Part shown: piece after piece, positions 7,133-13,368 of the stretch
Layout: every line of letters begins with the position of its first letter
Position numbering within the stretch: the stretch's first letter is position 1
Assembly: GCA_002428285.1 (NCBI GenBank)
Contig: DIVO01000031.1
Coordinates: forward strand, 1 to 13,368
Source of the DNA: Patescibacteria group bacterium UBA6130
GTDB taxonomy: Bacteria; Patescibacteriota; Microgenomatia; UBA12405; UBA6130
Direction: 5' to 3'
DNA: 13,368 nt
The notes under the pieces: model-generated
Database searches by the model: none
What the model was told of the DNA's origin: nothing
What the model saw: only the letters and a program-made list of their open reading frames with translations
Program-made: the position numbers and the translations under genes

Positions 7133-8236
7133 TTATCTGCCAACCTTTTTAATAGCTTTAAGTATATTTTTGGAAAAATTAGAATAAGACCGTTTCTCGG
7201 CTTGTAAACGAATTTTTTGGGAATCAAATTTATATTTTTTTTCTTCAAATTCAGCGATCTTGTTCTTCAAACTTTCTAAAGAAAAATCTTTACAAAAAAG
7301 CCCGCTCACTCCCTCAATCACTGTTTCTTTGGCACCTCCGGAATAAAAAGCTATTGTCGGCTTTCCAAAACCAGCTGCCTCCAAAGGCACCATACCAAAA
7401 TCTTCACTTTCTACTGGGTAAATCAAACATTTACAGTTTTCATAAAGCTCTTTTAGCTTATTATCACTGACTCTGCCTAAGTACTCAACATTCTTGTATT
7501 TTTTAGCCAATTCTTCCACTTCAGATCTTAAGGGACCATCTCCGGCAATCATCAACTTGACACCCAATTGCCCGCAAGCCTCAGCCGCTAAATCCGGATG
7601 CTTATAAGAAACTAATCTGCTTATATATAAGTAATAATTTTTATCGCTTTTTGAAATCTTTTTCGGCAAATCAATTGGCGGATTAACGACCACACTCTCA
7701 CGTTTATAAAACTTCCTAATTCTCCCTGCTACCTGGTTAGAATTTGCAACAAACAAATCAACTTTCTGTGAAGTAAGATAATCATAAAATCGTAAAAAGT
7801 GATTAATTACAGCCGCATATATTCTTACTGGTAGATAATGAGTATATTTTCTGGCCTCAGGATAGTGATACAAAAATCTTGGAGGCGTGTGGCAATAACA
7901 AACATGTTTTGTCTTGCCCTTGGTTCTAATTCCTTTAGGCATTGCCCAAGCAGATGAAGACACAACTAAATCATATTCGGAAAAATCAAAACTTCTCCAT
8001 ACCAAGGGCAGTAAAAATCTTAAAGGGGATATTAGTCTTTTGTTAAAGGGAATTTTATTAAACCAGGAGGTCTTAATTTTCCAATTCTTAAATAATTTAT
8101 TGGTTTCTCCTAAGCCCTCAGCGTTATAAATCGACAAATAAACATCGGCCTTAGGCCAAATATCATGAAGAGCCACCAAAACTCTTTCGGCTCCTCCAAA
8201 ATCAATTAAGTAGTCGTGAACTAGAGCTATTTTCAT
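7133..8236 (-). CDS. GT4-family glycosyltransferase (GT-B fold)
   Basis: This 367-residue protein has the two-domain layout of family GT4 (glycosyl transferase group 1), retaining enzymes that move a sugar from a nucleotide donor to a lipid or growing glycan at the cytoplasmic membrane face. The N-terminal acceptor domain has the GGAER loop (14-18) and VCYCHTPPRFLY (112-123), a block common in mannosyl- or rhamnosyl-type GT4 members. The donor domain has YISRLVSYKHPD (204-215, basic R207 and K212), AGDGPL (231-236) and the E-x7-E motif in ESEDFGMVPLEA (E278 and E286). No membrane helix is evident. Donor and acceptor cannot be deduced. It is the last gene of a compact unit, with only 3 bp between the nuclease stop and its ATG, so translation is probably coupled. 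Envelope glycan synthesis fits the nearby O-antigen-ligase-like genes. Confidence 0.9.
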   Translation of the reverse strand: MKIALVHDYLIDFGGAERVLVALHDIWPKADVYLSIYNAEGLGETNKLFKNWKIKTSWFNKIPFNKRLISPLRFLLPLVWRSFDFSEYDLVVSSSAWAMPKGIRTKGKTKHVCYCHTPPRFLYHYPEARKYTHYLPVRIYAAVINHFLRFYDYLTSQKVDLFVANSNQVAGRIRKFYKRESVVVNPPIDLPKKISKSDKNYYLYISRLVSYKHPDLAAEACGQLGVKLMIAGDGPLRSEVEELAKKYKNVEYLGRVSDNKLKELYENCKCLIYPVESEDFGMVPLEAAGFGKPTIAFYSGGAKETVIEGVSGLFCKDFSLESLKNKIAEFEEKKYKFDSQKIRLQAEKRSYSNFSKNILKAIKKVGR

Positions 8237-8239
8237 TTC

Positions 8240-9148
8240 TTAAAAAATACTCATCTGCTTGTCATCGTTTTCTTCAAGCTCAAAATCTTTAACCATCCTT
8301 TTGTATAATGAAGGATAACCATTTTCTTTTAAAAAGCCAGCCACCAGATTAATGGTTTTTTTATTCCAATCGGCTTTTTTCAAGTCAATCTTTACAGGAA
8401 CATCTTTTTTAACCTTAGCCAGCTCTTGAGAAAGAAAACCCGCTTCTTTGCCTTGAATAAGCTTTTCTTTTACTGAATCTTGAATTTGATCCAAATTCTT
8501 GTAAATGTTGTCAAAACTTTTGAATTCTTCAAGAAGTTTTTGGGCTGTTTTAGGCCCAATACCGGGAACACCGGGATAATTATCAGAGGTATCTCCAATC
8601 AAGGCTTTATAATCAACAACCAAGTTGAGAGGGATTCCTAATTGCTTCTTAACCTCACTAGGCCGAACTTTTATAGTCTGAGAAATACCCCGAAGAGGCA
8701 TTATCAAACTCGTGTCTTTATCAACGAGCTGCATTAAATCTTTATCACCTGTTAAAATCACTGTTTCGTATCCCTTGCTTTCTGCTTTGTAAGATACAGT
8801 CGCAATAACATCATCTGCCTCGAATCCTTTTTTACAATAAGCAGATAATCCAATTTCTTTAACTATTTTTTTGGTTCTTTTGACCTGCTGGGAAAGAGTT
8901 GGGTCTTTTTTGGGTCTTTTTATCTGATAACCCACATATCTTTCATGTCTAAAATTCGGAGCGGGATAATCGAAGCAAATTACCAACTTTTGAGGATTGA
9001 TATCTTTTATAGTTTTTAGAATAATACTGAAAAAGCCATAAATTGCCCCCACGGGATCACCTTTACTGTTGGTTAAAGCGGGCATAGCGTGAAAAGCCCG
9101 ATGCAAGACGGCATGACCGTCCACAATCAAGAGTTTTTTGCCACTCAT
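8240..9148 (-). CDS. Stand-alone PolA-type 5'-3' exonuclease / flap endonuclease
   Basis: At 302 residues this covers only the 5' nuclease domain of DNA polymerase I; no polymerase domain follows. The family removes RNA primers and 5' flaps in replication and repair. All expected metal-binding acidic residues are visible: D10 (LLIVDGH), D60 (VICFD), E110 and D112 (GFEADD), D135 and D137 (TGDKD), D186 and D189 (GDTSDN). The helix-3-turn-helix DNA-binding loop is GVPGIGPKTA (193-202). The helical arch has the basic segment around 67-95. The protein ends with an acidic linker and QMSIF (298-302), which fits the bacterial beta-clamp-binding consensus QL(S/D)LF, so clamp tethering is likely. It lies 4 bp after the small pilin stop and 3 bp before the glycosyltransferase start. 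It should be active; a separate Pol I polymerase may be encoded elsewhere. Confidence 0.92.
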   Translation of the reverse strand: MSGKKLLIVDGHAVLHRAFHAMPALTNSKGDPVGAIYGFFSIILKTIKDINPQKLVICFDYPAPNFRHERYVGYQIKRPKKDPTLSQQVKRTKKIVKEIGLSAYCKKGFEADDVIATVSYKAESKGYETVILTGDKDLMQLVDKDTSLIMPLRGISQTIKVRPSEVKKQLGIPLNLVVDYKALIGDTSDNYPGVPGIGPKTAQKLLEEFKSFDNIYKNLDQIQDSVKEKLIQGKEAGFLSQELAKVKKDVPVKIDLKKADWNKKTINLVAGFLKENGYPSLYKRMVKDFELEENDDKQMSIF

Positions 9149-9152
9149 ATTA

Positions 9153-9518
9153 TTAACTTGGAGTTACTTTTAAGCCAAATATGGCATTAACAAGCTGAAG
9201 AATAAGATAGGCAAAAAAGACAATAAAAAAACCCATGATTCCTCCTGTAATTTTAGCTTTTCCCTCCCTGATTCCCTCGGGATCTCCCATCGATATCATC
9301 AAATGTATCCCACCCCAAACAATATAAACGATCATTAAAAAGCCTGCCAGGTAAATGGCTTGGGTTAAAACTACCGTTACTATCTCTCCCAAGGGAGGGT
9401 TGTCCTGTAGCCTTAATAATCCCCCCTTTTCTTCAACGATGTTCTTGTAAGTTGGGATGTGGAATGGCGGTACTGTTGGCAACGGAGTTGCTGTTTGGGC
9501 TTGTACTTGAAAATTCAT
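9153..9518 (-). CDS. T4SS-type pilin-like membrane protein (Mbov_0395/TrbC-like), small
   Basis: This 121-residue protein has two membrane helices (about 45-70 and 91-115) joined by a short charged cytoplasmic loop, MGDPEGIREGKAKI (77-90). This is the pattern of the T4SS pilin family common in CPR bacteria and mycoplasmas and of VirB2/TrbC-like subunits. The loop closely matches the one in the neighbouring pilin (SGSPDKVAQGKEII). The N-terminal 40 residues are Pro/Thr/Gln-rich and contain no hydrophobic signal peptide. An in-frame TAA lies three codons upstream of the ATG, so a longer start is excluded unless there is a frameshift or sequence error. It starts 2 bp after the stop of the upstream pilin. 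It may form a pilus or channel with that protein, and with the ATPase at the left end, but this is inference. Confidence 0.75.
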   Translation of the reverse strand: MNFQVQAQTATPLPTVPPFHIPTYKNIVEEKGGLLRLQDNPPLGEIVTVVLTQAIYLAGFLMIVYIVWGGIHLMISMGDPEGIREGKAKITGGIMGFFIVFFAYLILQLVNAIFGLKVTPS

Positions 9519-9520
9519 TA

Positions 9521-10336
9521 TTAATTAAATCCAGGAATTTCTAACCAAGTAACACCAATTAATCTTAAAATAAATATCGACAAAATAGCAAAAAGCAATC
9601 CTGAAATAGCGGCGGTAATAATTTCTTTACCTTGAGCAACCTTATCGGGACTGCCAGAAGAGGTCATAACCAAAAAAGATCCGTAAACAATCATTATTAG
9701 AGCAACACTGCCCACAAGTCCCATAAGGTTTTTTAGAAAAAAACCAACTAAACCGTCAACCGAAAAAGGAATACAGCCTAAAGCGGTTTCTATACCCGTA
9801 TCACCCTCACAAAAAACATCAGGATCCTGACCGAATTGCTCGGGTGGAACTATGGGCATAAGAGTTGATGTTGGAATAGGCGTTGAATAAACAGTACGAC
9901 AATACATTACTCCTGTATAATAAGGATCATTGGTACAAGGACATCCTGTGGGGCAATCACCTTCCCGTCCATAGCATAAATCCCCGCAAGACAATGGTCC
10001 TTGATACTCAACAGTGACTGTAGCATTATAGACAAGTGTCATATATCCTTGATAAACTTCAATTTTATAAGCTCCACCGGCTTCAGGAGTAAAATCTACA
10101 AGAAAACCGCGACCGTCAATACTTGGTTGTTTTTGAGTTTCATATGAATAGTCGTCTTCCCCTTGGGCTATTATTTTTACATTATAAGTATCCGTGTCTG
10201 TACAGCTATTTGCTATTACACTAATTGTCCCACCGCTAATACTGCTACTAAAGCTACAATTAGCAAAAACGGTTTTCGCCCGACCTGCAAATATATATAA
10301 TGCAAATGCTAGAAAAATAAATATCGTCTTCTTCAT
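9521..10336 (-). CDS. Secreted T4SS-type pilin with Ig-like and Cys-rich extension
   Basis: In order along the 271 residues: a signal peptide (1-25, probable cleavage after VFA); a beta-rich region resembling an Ig-like fold (about 26-112); a six-cysteine segment (C117, C121, C128, C132, C134, C146); a Pro/Thr linker (150-170); and a C-terminal pilin module with two membrane helices (about 196-225 and 238-260) around SGSPDKVAQGKEII (227-240). The C-terminal part matches the adjacent small pilin in design, indicating a duplicated family with an added outer-surface head. Ten cysteines in all, most in the predicted exported part, suggest disulfides. It is first in a four-gene unit and probably transcribed from a promoter just upstream. 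Exposure on the surface, as an adhesin or pilus-tip subunit, is possible but unproven. Confidence 0.75.
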   Translation of the reverse strand: MKKTIFIFLAFALYIFAGRAKTVFANCSFSSSISGGTISVIANSCTDTDTYNVKIIAQGEDDYSYETQKQPSIDGRGFLVDFTPEAGGAYKIEVYQGYMTLVYNATVTVEYQGPLSCGDLCYGREGDCPTGCPCTNDPYYTGVMYCRTVYSTPIPTSTLMPIVPPEQFGQDPDVFCEGDTGIETALGCIPFSVDGLVGFFLKNLMGLVGSVALIMIVYGSFLVMTSSGSPDKVAQGKEIITAAISGLLFAILSIFILRLIGVTWLEIPGFN

Positions 10337-10339
10337 CAG

Positions 10340-10368
10340 ATGAATTTTATCATTTTATCGTGCATAAT
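10340..10368 (+). promoter_or_regulatory. Candidate yidD promoter, placed for a leaderless transcript
   Basis: The -10 is CATAAT (10363-10368, 5 of 6), exactly 6 nt before the yidD ATG. The -35 at 17-bp spacing, ATGAAT (10340-10345), is weak (3 of 6). There is no ribosome binding site between the -10 and the start codon. Confidence 0.5.
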
Positions 10369-10372
10369 TAAA
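10344..10372 (-). promoter_or_regulatory. Candidate promoter of the pilin-nuclease-glycosyltransferase unit
   Basis: On the minus strand, -10 TAAAAT (10344-10349, 5 of 6) lies 7 nt before the pilin ATG, with a weak -35 TTTAAT (10367-10372, 3 of 6) at 17-bp spacing. A second TAAAAT sits 8 bp further upstream. The expected start is at or one base before the ATG. It overlaps the yidD promoter. Confidence 0.45.
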
Positions 10373-10374
10373 AC

Positions 10375-10593
10375 ATGAACCTCAATCGCTTATACAACTT
10401 CTTCTCAGGCATGAGAAGATGGCTTTTAAAAGCAGTCTTTCCTCAGCGGTCTACTTGCCGATTCACTCCCTCATGCTCAGAATACTGTTTTCAGGCAATT
10501 AAAAAATACAAGTTTAAAGGCATTTGGCTGTGTTTTAAAAGAATTATCAGATGCAATCCCTACAACAAAGGCGGATACGATCCAATTAAATAA
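10375..10593 (+). CDS. yidD: Membrane protein insertion efficiency factor YidD
   Basis: This complete 72-residue YidD is small, basic and peripheral to the inner membrane; the family helps YidC insert membrane proteins. Diagnostic blocks are CRFTPSCSEYCFQAI (28-42, Cys28 and Cys34 with the SxY motif) and RIIRCNPYNKGGYDP (56-70). The amphipathic N-terminal region (LLKAVFPQ) matches the family. Bacterial yidD usually sits with rpmH, rnpA and yidC, but here it stands alone between a pilin operon and a membrane ligase gene. The start is supported by the -10 box six bases upstream. Its 3' end overlaps the convergent gene by 8 bp. Confidence 0.93.
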   Translation: MNLNRLYNFFSGMRRWLLKAVFPQRSTCRFTPSCSEYCFQAIKKYKFKGIWLCFKRIIRCNPYNKGGYDPIK

Positions 10594-11788
10594 GCGCTAG
10601 AACCAGAACAACCATTAAATTATTCTGTTGTAGCGTCAGCCAGTAATGATCAAAAAATCCAGTAATAATTACTACTAATAAAGGAATTAATTTTACTAAT
10701 TTCCATTTCTGTTTAGAAAAAAACTCCTTAAATGAAAAAGCTAGTAAAAATAATCCAACAAGCCCTATCTCGCTTACTAAAAGCAGAAAAATATTATGCA
10801 CTGGCTGAAAAAATAAGTAATTAATTTTGTCTCTCGGCCAATAGGTTGGAAGCTGAGGAATAAAATTTTTCATCCCTACCCCAAAAAGAAGATTGTCTTT
10901 AATCATTTCAATGGCAGATAAATTTAACCATTTCCTCAGCAATATACTCATTTGGTTAAAGTCAGTTTGCGAATAAATAAAAGCCGATATAACAACTCCC
11001 AATACAAAGATTAAGATTTTAAATATTTTCCTTTTTAAGTTCATAAATAACCCCAAAAAAGCAATTATAAGGAGAGCCAGCCATGAACTTCGACTAAATG
11101 TCAGACAAAGAAGAATAAAACCAAAAAAATAAATTAGCCGTTTCAACATCTTGTCTTTTACAAATACAAAATTTACAGCCATGCTTGCCAGGGTAAATCC
11201 CGCCAGCGAATTAGGATGAGAAAATGTCCCATATGGCCTGAGAAATAATCTGCCCATTATTGAGGTTTTTGCAATACCAGGTGTGCTGATGGAAAAATTT
11301 CTTTCACCAAAATACCAAAAAATCCCCTGCAGGCTTGACTGAGAAATAAACTGAGCAACTGCTAAAACAAGTTCGAAACCAATCCAAAACATAATTATTA
11401 CGCCTAAATGTCTCTTAACCAACTCCTTTTCTTTCTTTAATACAAGAAAAACAAGCAAAAATTCTATGGCTTTCAGATAAGCAAAAAGTGCAGACACAGG
11501 ACTGAAAGAGAGAATAGATATTATTAGTAACAAGCCAAAAAAAGCAAAAATAAATATCTTTCCTGTAAATGCTTTTTTAAGGTAGCTTATTAAATCCCCA
11601 AACAATAACTCTGATGCCAAGAGAAATATAAATATTACTTCACTTAAGTAAATAACAATGGAGAGATAGTCAATTTTTAGACCCCAAAAAATTGAAGAGG
11701 CCGGCCAAAAATGTTTAGCTATTTGCGTTGGAAAACTCAGAAGAAAAAGAATAAGCAGAAATTTAATCATATTGTTATTGTTTCTCAT
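10586..11788 (-). CDS. O-antigen ligase/polymerase-like membrane protein (Wzy_C family)
   Basis: A 400-residue, very hydrophobic protein with roughly ten or more membrane helices. It shows the O-antigen ligase/polymerase landmarks: YGTFSHPNSLAGF (186-198), TFSRSSWLALL (230-240), the large loop with DNLLFGVGMKNF (298-309), the PVHN histidine (H331) followed by SEIGLVGLFLL (339-349), and a late FFDHYW (378-383). The family transfers or polymerises lipid-linked glycans on the outer face of the membrane, or glycosylates proteins (PglL type); which one applies cannot be read from sequence. The ATG at 11786-11788 is used, but Met7 just before the first helix is an alternative. A glycosyltransferase lies about 2.3 kb further along on the same strand. 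Its stop overlaps the convergent yidD end by 8 bp. Confidence 0.85.
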   Translation of the reverse strand: MRNNNNMIKFLLILFLLSFPTQIAKHFWPASSIFWGLKIDYLSIVIYLSEVIFIFLLASELLFGDLISYLKKAFTGKIFIFAFFGLLLIISILSFSPVSALFAYLKAIEFLLVFLVLKKEKELVKRHLGVIIMFWIGFELVLAVAQFISQSSLQGIFWYFGERNFSISTPGIAKTSIMGRLFLRPYGTFSHPNSLAGFTLASMAVNFVFVKDKMLKRLIYFFGFILLCLTFSRSSWLALLIIAFLGLFMNLKRKIFKILIFVLGVVISAFIYSQTDFNQMSILLRKWLNLSAIEMIKDNLLFGVGMKNFIPQLPTYWPRDKINYLFFQPVHNIFLLLVSEIGLVGLFLLAFSFKEFFSKQKWKLVKLIPLLVVIITGFFDHYWLTLQQNNLMVVLVLALI

Positions 11789-11806
11789 TTTTCAAAAATA
11801 TTTTTA

Positions 11807-11842
11807 TTGACAGACAGATGGTTATACAGTAATCTTTATTAT
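11807..11842 (+). promoter_or_regulatory. Possible promoter for the right-edge gene
   Basis: A perfect -35-like TTGACA (11807-11812) lies in the 58-bp divergent gap. No good -10 is correctly spaced: TAATCT (11830-11835) is at 17 bp but matches only 3 of 6, while TATTAT (11837-11842) matches 5 of 6 but is 24 bp away. A weak TATTTT lies 6 nt before the divergent ligase start on the other strand. Confidence 0.3.
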
Positions 11843-11846
11843 CAGT

Positions 11847-13368
11847 ATGCCAAAGAAGGATAATAATTTCATTTTAAGATTTTTTTTAATCGGAGCAATA
11901 TTCCTGCTTCCAATTGTAATATTCCCTTTTATCAGAAATATATTAACTGGCTCCAAGTTAATGTTTACATATTTAAGCATTGTTATCGGATCAATTTTGG
12001 GTATTATTGAGCTGTTTAGAGTAAAAAAAGTAAAAATTAATTTCGCCAATAAAGATGCCCTGTTATGGCTCATTGTCCTTTTGGGGCTTGTATCTTGGTT
12101 TATGGTTGATACAGGTGTTAAATACCGATCAATTATCGAAGTAAATCCTTGGATATCTTTTCTATCATTGCTTGTTTTTTTCTTTATCTATATTCAAACC
12201 AATCTTCCTAACCAAAAAAATTTACTGATTAAAATATTAAGCTATTCTGCTACTGTTTTAGTTTTAATCTCAATTGTCCTTTTTGTTATCCCTGAAAGTA
12301 AATTTCCTCTAAGAATAGTGTCTGATTTCTTAGCTATCCCCAATGGACAGTGGTCACCTATTGGGTCTAGCTTGGAATTGTTAATCTTTTTACTCCCTCT
12401 GACAATATATTGGTTTATTAAACTTGCCAAGAATACAACCTTGTCCGGAGATAGGAAAATTTCTTTCCTACCCGTGTTATTTTTATTTATTTTCATCATC
12501 GGCATAGGCTTAAATGGATATGAGTATTTCAAGTCCAAACCAATAGTCTTAGACTATTATTCATCTTGGTATATCGCTACCGAATCATTGAAAAGAAACC
12601 CCTTGTTCGGTGTAGGACCAAATAATTACATGACTGCCTACACACTTTACAGACCAATAGAAACCAACCAGAGCTTCGCCAACATTATTTTTAATACTCC
12701 TGCCAATTTCCTTTTCAAGATGTGGACTGAAATAGGATTAGCGGCCATGATTATCTGGTTAACATTTGTTTTTACAACATTAAAAGACGCTTGGAAGAAA
12801 AAACATAGATTTTTTTATCCACTTCTTGTTTTATTTTTAGCCCAAATTTTTGCTCCCACTGGATACTTAATCCTCTTTTTATTCCTCTTACTGAGCTACT
12901 CTGTGAGGGGAAGAACAGCTCTAGTATTGCCCCAGGCAAGCTGGACTAAAAAAGCTATTACAGTTCTGTGCTTTCTAATTCTTATTCCCAGCGTATTTTT
13001 CCTATCAAAGATATATTTAGCAGAAAGCTACTTTATCAACTCCCTGGTTGCCATTGCTAGAAACGATGCTAATGGAGTCTATCTAAACCAGCAAAATAGC
13101 ATAAAAACGGTGCCCTACATTGTTGATTATCGAATATCACGAGCTCAATCCAACTTAGCTTTGGCCAATTCCATTGCCCAAAAAGAAGATCCAACAGATA
13201 AAGATAAAGAAAATATTGCCCTATTAATTCAAGATGCTATCAATGAAGCAAAAGCGGCCGTTGCTTTGGAAACAAAAAATGTAACCGCCTGGCAAAACCT
13301 CGCAAATACCTATAGACAAATAGTAAATTTAGCCGAGGGAGCCGATCAGTGGACCATTTCAGCTTACC
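11847..13368 (+). CDS. O-antigen-ligase-like membrane protein with TPR-like C-terminus (partial, runs off the right edge)
   Basis: The frame is open from ATG 11847 to the window end (507 full codons, no stop). An in-frame TGA at 11808-11810 bounds it upstream, and the first membrane helix begins at about residue 10, supporting the start. Many hydrophobic helices cover about residues 10-400. The ligase signature is SLKRNPLFGVGPNNYMTAY (247-265) followed by KMWTEIGLAAM, the same GVG...EIGL arrangement as in the divergent neighbour. The early part keeps less of the GTFxxPN block (SPIGSSLELL instead). After the last helix, residues from about 411 onward are hydrophilic and helical, and EAKAAVALETKNVTAWQNLA resembles a TPR unit. 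Family members move or polymerise lipid-linked glycans; the TPR part would bind a partner outside the membrane. There is no Shine-Dalgarno. Confidence 0.8.
   Translation, partial: MPKKDNNFILRFFLIGAIFLLPIVIFPFIRNILTGSKLMFTYLSIVIGSILGIIELFRVKKVKINFANKDALLWLIVLLGLVSWFMVDTGVKYRSIIEVNPWISFLSLLVFFFIYIQTNLPNQKNLLIKILSYSATVLVLISIVLFVIPESKFPLRIVSDFLAIPNGQWSPIGSSLELLIFLLPLTIYWFIKLAKNTTLSGDRKISFLPVLFLFIFIIGIGLNGYEYFKSKPIVLDYYSSWYIATESLKRNPLFGVGPNNYMTAYTLYRPIETNQSFANIIFNTPANFLFKMWTEIGLAAMIIWLTFVFTTLKDAWKKKHRFFYPLLVLFLAQIFAPTGYLILFLFLLLSYSVRGRTALVLPQASWTKKAITVLCFLILIPSVFFLSKIYLAESYFINSLVAIARNDANGVYLNQQNSIKTVPYIVDYRISRAQSNLALANSIAQKEDPTDKDKENIALLIQDAINEAKAAVALETKNVTAWQNLANTYRQIVNLAEGADQWTISAY

Noticed and set aside
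11822..12538. Reverse-strand open frames at the right end (83 and 98 codons)
   Set aside because: The forward frame is open from 11847 to the window end and encodes a multi-helix membrane protein with a ligase signature, so the reverse frames are shadows.
1..13368. Recoded UGA (as glycine), as in some CPR lineages
   Set aside because: No long frame is interrupted by TGA, and a plausible TGA stop occurs at 50-52, so the standard bacterial code explains everything seen.

Overview
The window is an AT-rich, tightly packed bacterial segment that looks like a Candidate Phyla Radiation (Patescibacteria) genome, probably of Microgenomates type. This assignment is inferred from the gene families, not from a marker tree. 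The pointers are two Mbov_0395/T4SS-type pilins with a TraD/VirD4-like ATPase, a large DUF4012 protein with an epimerase-like N-terminus, a free-standing PolA-type 5' nuclease, an O-antigen-ligase-like protein with a TPR-like tail, very short gene gaps, and an absence of clear Shine-Dalgarno sites. Complete genes end in TAA or TAG and no long frame is broken by TGA, so nothing suggests a reassigned code.

Layout: 1-2391 (+) holds the 3' tip of an unidentified gene, joined by an ATGA overlap to a 780-residue membrane-anchored type IV secretion/conjugation ATPase. 2407-3288 (-) is a Xer-like tyrosine recombinase lacking two usual catalytic residues. 3304-3675 (+) is an FtsB/DivIC-like division protein, followed by a 36-bp-period direct repeat that duplicates its stop codon. 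3777-3968 (+) is a well-formed promoter and two adjacent tRNAs, both with anticodon CAT. 3998-7084 (-) is the 1028-residue DUF4012 protein, with its own promoter that appears to start transcription at the ATG. 7133-10336 (-) is a compact four-gene unit read as Cys-rich pilin, small pilin, 5' nuclease, glycosyltransferase, with spacers of 2-4 bp. 10375-10593 (+) is yidD. 10586-11788 (-) is an O-antigen-ligase/polymerase-like membrane protein. 11847 to the right edge (+) is a second such protein with a TPR-like C-terminus, cut by the window.

Two themes run through the window. One is the cell envelope and surface polysaccharide (glycosyltransferase, two Wzy/WaaL-like proteins, DUF4012, YidD, FtsB). 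The other is DNA movement and processing (T4SS-like ATPase, two T4SS pilins, 5' nuclease, Xer-like recombinase). The pilins and the nuclease share a transcription unit, which permits but does not prove a link to DNA transfer or uptake.

The observations most worth checking are: the beta-clamp-type motif at the extreme C-terminus of the stand-alone 5' nuclease; the pseudo-epimerase fused to DUF4012; the Xer-like protein with substituted catalytic Lys and His; -10 boxes 6-7 nt before start codons, implying leaderless mRNAs; and two divergent promoters whose elements overlap in a 38-bp gap.
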